NCBI GenBank assembly: GCA_022747635.1
Contig: JAKTNV010000003.1
Location: 101,540,454-101,604,453 of the forward strand
DNA length: 64,000 nucleotides
Direction of reading: 5' to 3'
Source: Hetaerina americana
Taxonomy: Eukaryota > Arthropoda > Insecta > Odonata > Calopterygidae
The translations under genes were made by a program, and so were the position numbers. The notes under the pieces are model-generated. The model did no database searches. It was not told the DNA's origin and saw nothing but the letters and a program-made list of their open reading frames with translations. Every line of letters starts with the position of its first letter. The stretch's first letter is position 1. Shown here piece by piece: positions 60,596 to 64,000 of this stretch.

Positions 60596-60739
60596 TTAAC
60601 CGGTGGAATATTGGTAATAATTATCGTATGTATTCGTGAATTTTGTGCAAATTGTTTGCAAAGTTTTCTCGATCTTTATACCTCGTTGTCGTCCAATTCC
60701 TCGCTGTTTCTCTATGATGGTGGGATGATGGACTAGGCC

Positions 60740-61125
60740 AGGGAAGTCGGGGCATTGTTATGAAGAATATTGTTTATCAAGATATTATAACTTTTATTTT
60801 CTTAACCTGATCCATCATACCACAAAAATGATTCCTACAATCATTAAGAACATAAAGGACATCAGGGTAAATGATTGATACTTGAGGGATGATCAGTATG
60901 GGTCCAGGAAGATGAGCGATAGACCTGAGGTGCCATTGCAGTAATGAGGGCACTACAAAATATATAGGACTATAAAGTACAATCGGGGTGTATTTGTTTG
61001 TTTCCTAGATTTCAAAAAAGGTAATCGATAGACTGAATTTGGTACAATTAATTAATATTTAGGAGAAAATAGAGATAGGAGACTTATCTTCAGTTTGTAT
61101 TGAATTAATGATTAAGTGGAGGAAG
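60740..61125 (+). pseudogene. LINE reverse transcriptase finger/palm fragment
   Basis: I read TTKMIPTIIKNIKDI, RDDQYGSRKMSDRPEV (for EDQYGFRKG.GTREA), KYNRGVFVCFLDFKK (the first catalytic motif region, normally followed by AFDRV). These belong upstream of the C-terminal blocks found at 60.0-60.6 kb, so the pieces are out of natural order and probably come from separate insertions or a rearrangement. A mariner end interrupts sequence at 61139. Confidence 0.6.
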
Positions 61126-61138
61126 GGACTTAAATTAG

Positions 61139-61178
61139 CGGCGGGAAAAGATCAGTACACTTATTTTCCGGACGAACC

Positions 61179-61181
<3 letters not shown>
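61139..61181 (-). mobile_element. Truncated mariner end, same family as 61336-62650
   Basis: Read on the minus strand this is the outer 29-bp terminal repeat (CAGGGTTCGTCCGGAAAATA...) followed by GATCTTTTCCCGCCGCT, which matches the 5' leader of copy A at 42536. It is therefore a 43-bp stump of the 5' end of an inverted element, with everything inward deleted. TA repeats begin at its outer edge. Confidence 0.9.

Positions 61182-61243
<62 letters not shown>
61182..61243. repeat. (TA)n microsatellite between mariner ends
   Basis: Uninterrupted TA array separating the truncated end from the 48-bp element. Confidence 0.97.
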
Positions 61244-61246
<3 letters not shown>

Positions 61247-61288
61247 GGTTCGTCCGGAAAATAAGTGCACTGACTTTCCGGACGAACC

Positions 61289-61291
<3 letters not shown>
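61244..61291. mobile_element. 48-bp mariner reduced to its two terminal repeats
   Basis: It starts with the full 5' terminal repeat (CAGGGTTCGTCCGGAAAATA through ACTGA) and passes directly into the last 18 bp of the 3' repeat (TTTCCGGACGAACCCTG). TA repeats flank both sides. All internal sequence is gone. Confidence 0.93.

Positions 61292-61335
<44 letters not shown>
61292..61335. repeat. (TA)n microsatellite between mariner ends
   Basis: Uninterrupted TA array between the 48-bp element and the complete mariner. Confidence 0.97.
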
Positions 61336-61338
<3 letters not shown>

Positions 61339-61484
61339 GGTTCGTCCGGAAAATAAGTGCACTGACTCCTGGGCTGGGCGCGCCGCTCCAGGCGCGCCCA
61401 GCATCGCTCTGACGGGCTGCGATTGGAGGGGGGTATGTTGGCAAGCGACGCTGAAAAAGGAAGTCGGCTCTGAGCTGTGGTGTA

Positions 61485-62579
61485 GTGAGGAGCTCTGTTA
61501 ACGCGAACCTCCACGCTCGACCCACGTCACGGAACGCGTTTTTGGAGCAGCGTTATTCCATCAAATTTGCGGTAAAGCTTGGGAAATCGTCTACCGAAAC
61601 TGTCGGTATGATTAACCAGGCTTACGGGGAGTCAGCCATGTCCAGAAACATGATCTTTCGGTGGCACAAGATGTTCGTGGAGGGCAGAGAAGAGGTCGAC
61701 GACGAACCACGGCCTGGACGCCCATCAACGACACTCACCGACGAAAATGTGCGAAAAGTTCGCGATGTACTGAACTCTGATCGTCGTCTTAGTGTTCGGA
61801 TGATAGCAGAGCAGTGTAATGTGCCAAAAACAATAGTGCACGAGATTATTAGGCACCAATTACAGATGCGAAACATTTGTGCAAAGTTGGTGCCGAAAGT
61901 GCTCAGTGATGATCAAAGACTCAATCGTTTGGAAATCGCGACACAACTTGCGGATCACTGCAAAAATGATCCACATTTTTTAGAGAACGTTGTTTCGGGT
62001 GACGAGACGTGGATCTTTGAGTACGACCCGGAGTCGAAGAGACAAAGTGCGGAGTGGCACACCCCATCATCACCCCGTCAAAAGAAAGCTCGCATGAGCA
62101 AATCTCGGATCAAGGCGATGCTCATTGTCTTTTTTGACAAAAGGGGAGTCGTCCACTACGAATTTTTACCTGAACGACAAACTGTAAATGCTGCATTTTA
62201 CGTCCAAGTGCTCGACAGGCTTCGAAAACGAGTCGCCCGCGTCTGGCCAGCGATCAAAAACATCTGGCGGCTGCATCACGACAATGGGCCGTCTCACACC
62301 GCGCTTGTCGTGTCGGACTTCTTGGCCAAGCACGGCGTGGCAACGCTGCCGCACCCGCCCTACAGCCCGGACTTGGCACCACCGGACTTCTTTCTGTTCC
62401 CGAAGATAAAGAGGAGTTTGAAAGGAACGCGATACGGGACTTTACACGCCGTCAAAGAGGCCGTGACGACGTGTCTTCGAGAGGTTCCCGATGATGCCTT
62501 CGCTGGAGCGTTCCAGGAATGGGAACGCCGCTGGAACAAGAGTATCGACTCACAAGGGTCCTATTTTGAGGAATATTAG
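61485..62579 (+). CDS. Mariner transposase (DD34D), intact
   Basis: A 364-residue transposase, close to the 345-355 usual for mariner, that would act in the nucleus by binding the terminal repeats and moving the element by cut and paste. Residues 20-65 form the first helix-turn-helix ([20 protein letters not shown] onward), GRPST at 78-82 is the linker, and 85-140 the second helix-turn-helix ending LVPKVL. The catalytic triad is complete: D173 in SGDETW, D266 in HHDNGPSH and D301 in APPDFF, with 34 residues between the last two. YSPDLAP (293-299) is conserved. HHDNGPS differs mildly from the commoner HxDNAPxH. The first ATG adds about 18 residues before the family-typical start at FLEQRY; no closer Met precedes that block. 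Activity is inferred, not shown. Confidence 0.95.
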   Translation: MRSSVNANLHARPTSRNAFLEQRYSIKFAVKLGKSSTETVGMINQAYGESAMSRNMIFRWHKMFVEGREEVDDEPRPGRPSTTLTDENVRKVRDVLNSDRRLSVRMIAEQCNVPKTIVHEIIRHQLQMRNICAKLVPKVLSDDQRLNRLEIATQLADHCKNDPHFLENVVSGDETWIFEYDPESKRQSAEWHTPSSPRQKKARMSKSRIKAMLIVFFDKRGVVHYEFLPERQTVNAAFYVQVLDRLRKRVARVWPAIKNIWRLHHDNGPSHTALVVSDFLAKHGVATLPHPPYSPDLAPPDFFLFPKIKRSLKGTRYGTLHAVKEAVTTCLREVPDDAFAGAFQEWERRWNKSIDSQGSYFEEY

Positions 62580-62599
62580 CTTAAGATATGTAAAAGTGT

Positions 62600-62605
62600 A
62601 ATAAA
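62600..62605 (+). promoter_or_regulatory. Poly(A) signal of mariner transposase
   Basis: AATAAA 21 bp after the stop codon and followed by a T-rich stretch. The same motif is present at the equivalent place in copy A (about 43392-43397). Confidence 0.65.
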
Positions 62606-62681
62606 TTTTTTTTCCTGAGCTCAGTACACTTATTTTCCGGACGAACCCTGTATATATATATCATATGTAAATGTGTATATA

Positions 62682-63538
<857 letters not shown>

Positions 63539-63540
63539 TA

Positions 63541-63612
63541 TTATATATATGTATTCAAAAACGCACACACACACATATACATATATATATATATATACAT
63601 ATATATATACAT
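63541..63612. repeat. TA/CA microsatellite
   Basis: Mixed TATATG, (CA)n and (TA)n tract following the right end of element C. Confidence 0.9.
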
Positions 63613-63834
63613 TCAAACACGAAATCCCGCCAAACGGCGAATAAATACTCATATATACAGAAACAAATATAAGGAAAAGGGATAGGAACACGTATAAAGG
63701 ACGAACACAATAGAGGTGGGGAAGGCGGAATCGAACGGATCACAAGAGTAAAAATATCTCCTCAACCGGGACTCGAACACCGGATCTTTCCACTTGCCGG
63801 GCGGATGCTCTTAACCACTTGAGCTATGATATAA
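63608..63834 (-). mobile_element. tRNA-derived SINE of a different family
   Basis: On the minus strand a tRNA-like head has a good A box (TAGCTCAAGTGGTTAAGAGC, D arm GCTC/GAGC paired), an anticodon arm TCCGC-CCGGCAA-GTGGA, and a B box GGTGTTCGAGTCC. The acceptor arms do not pair, so it is not a tRNA gene. The tail runs through a GGGGAAGGCGG-complement body to CGTGTTTGAATGTATA. The same tail end (ATTCAAACACG on the + strand) reappears at 63990-64000, suggesting another copy beyond the window. Confidence 0.75.
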
Positions 63835-63989
63835 ATTATTTTATTCGGCTCAGAATATTACAGAGTTTGTTAGCATTATGCATAATATCAGGTCACAGAT
63901 TATGGGTACATCATGTTTTTCTTTAGTATAAGTGTATACCTGGATAAATACATGATGAGAAAGAGATGAGCCACATTGGCCAAATACAC

Positions 63990-64000
63990 ATTCAAACACG
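63990..64000 (-). mobile_element. Possible start of a second SINE copy, cut by window edge
   Basis: The last 11 bases ATTCAAACACG equal 63611-63621, the 3' end of the SINE just described. It is too short to be certain. Confidence 0.3.

Larger units (their letters stand above)
61336..62650 (+). mobile_element. Complete mariner transposon (copy B)
   Basis: A 1,315-bp element with 29-bp terminal inverted repeats that differ at one position (61336-61364 and 62622-62650). TA lies on both sides, there is a 149-bp leader, an uninterrupted transposase gene, and a poly(A) signal after the stop. Size and layout match an autonomous mariner. The leader begins differently from copy A (CTCCTGGGCTGGGCGCG versus TTTTTTCC) before the two become nearly identical, so B was not the direct source of A. 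Confidence 0.97.

Noticed and set aside
61108..61525. Open frames with long Tyr-Ile repeats on both strands
   Set aside because: They are translations of (TA)n microsatellites and mariner terminal repeats, not proteins.
62166..62409. Frames overlapping the intact transposase on either strand
   Set aside because: Shadows of the transposase coding sequence.
63766..63834. Functional tRNA gene
   Set aside because: D and anticodon arms look good, but the acceptor arms do not pair and position 33 of the anticodon loop is C rather than U.

Overview
This is non-coding nuclear DNA from an animal, most likely an arthropod. It is AT-rich, and I find no intact host gene, no bacterial-style operon and no spliced gene that I can support. 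What can be identified is almost entirely transposable elements: many mariner (Tc1/mariner, DD34D) transposons from several subfamilies, non-LTR retrotransposon (LINE) fragments of two broad kinds, tRNA-derived SINEs, and (TA)n microsatellites. The dense mixture of mariners, Jockey/CR1-like and endonuclease-reverse-transcriptase LINEs and tRNA SINEs fits an insect or another arthropod. I cannot name the species.

Layout. 1-34 kb is sparse intergenic or intronic sequence. It holds a short internally deleted mariner (2992-3554), a mariner C-terminal relic (5197-5646), a tRNA-SINE with perfect target-site duplications (8644-8930), a deleted mariner (11935-12592), a strong short hairpin (12684-12737), two weaker SINE-like stretches and a 5'-truncated LINE (22186-22928). 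Four GC-rich, strongly strand-asymmetric purine/pyrimidine islands stand out against the AT-rich background (about 1.66-2.5, 6.2-6.9, 27.9-28.5 and 48.0-48.5 kb).

34-47 kb is a mariner cluster in both orientations. It contains a truncated mariner (34592-35276), a LINE (35955-37015), a mariner 3' end (38262-38628), a second copy of the 8.6-kb SINE family (41959-42223), a 908-bp deletion derivative of the 61-kb mariner (42536-43443), a fused mariner/LINE relic (43662-44215), a 753-bp deletion derivative with perfect terminal repeats (44415-45167), a near full-length but broken mariner (45379-46552) and a 91-bp MITE-like element (47322-47412).

49-61 kb is a LINE graveyard in both orientations, interrupted by (TA)n arrays. 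One 314-codon reverse-transcriptase reading frame is still open (49839-50783), although it is truncated and internally deleted.

61.1-63.6 kb is the most interesting part. Several mariner ends are stacked inside one TA-repeat tract: a truncated end, a 48-bp element made only of two terminal repeats, a complete 1,315-bp mariner with an uninterrupted 364-codon DD34D transposase (61485-62579), and a deleted mariner of another subfamily. The complete copy and its deletion derivative at 42.5 kb differ at only about a dozen positions by my reading, so this family moved recently. The intact copy has every part an autonomous element needs; activity itself cannot be judged from sequence alone.
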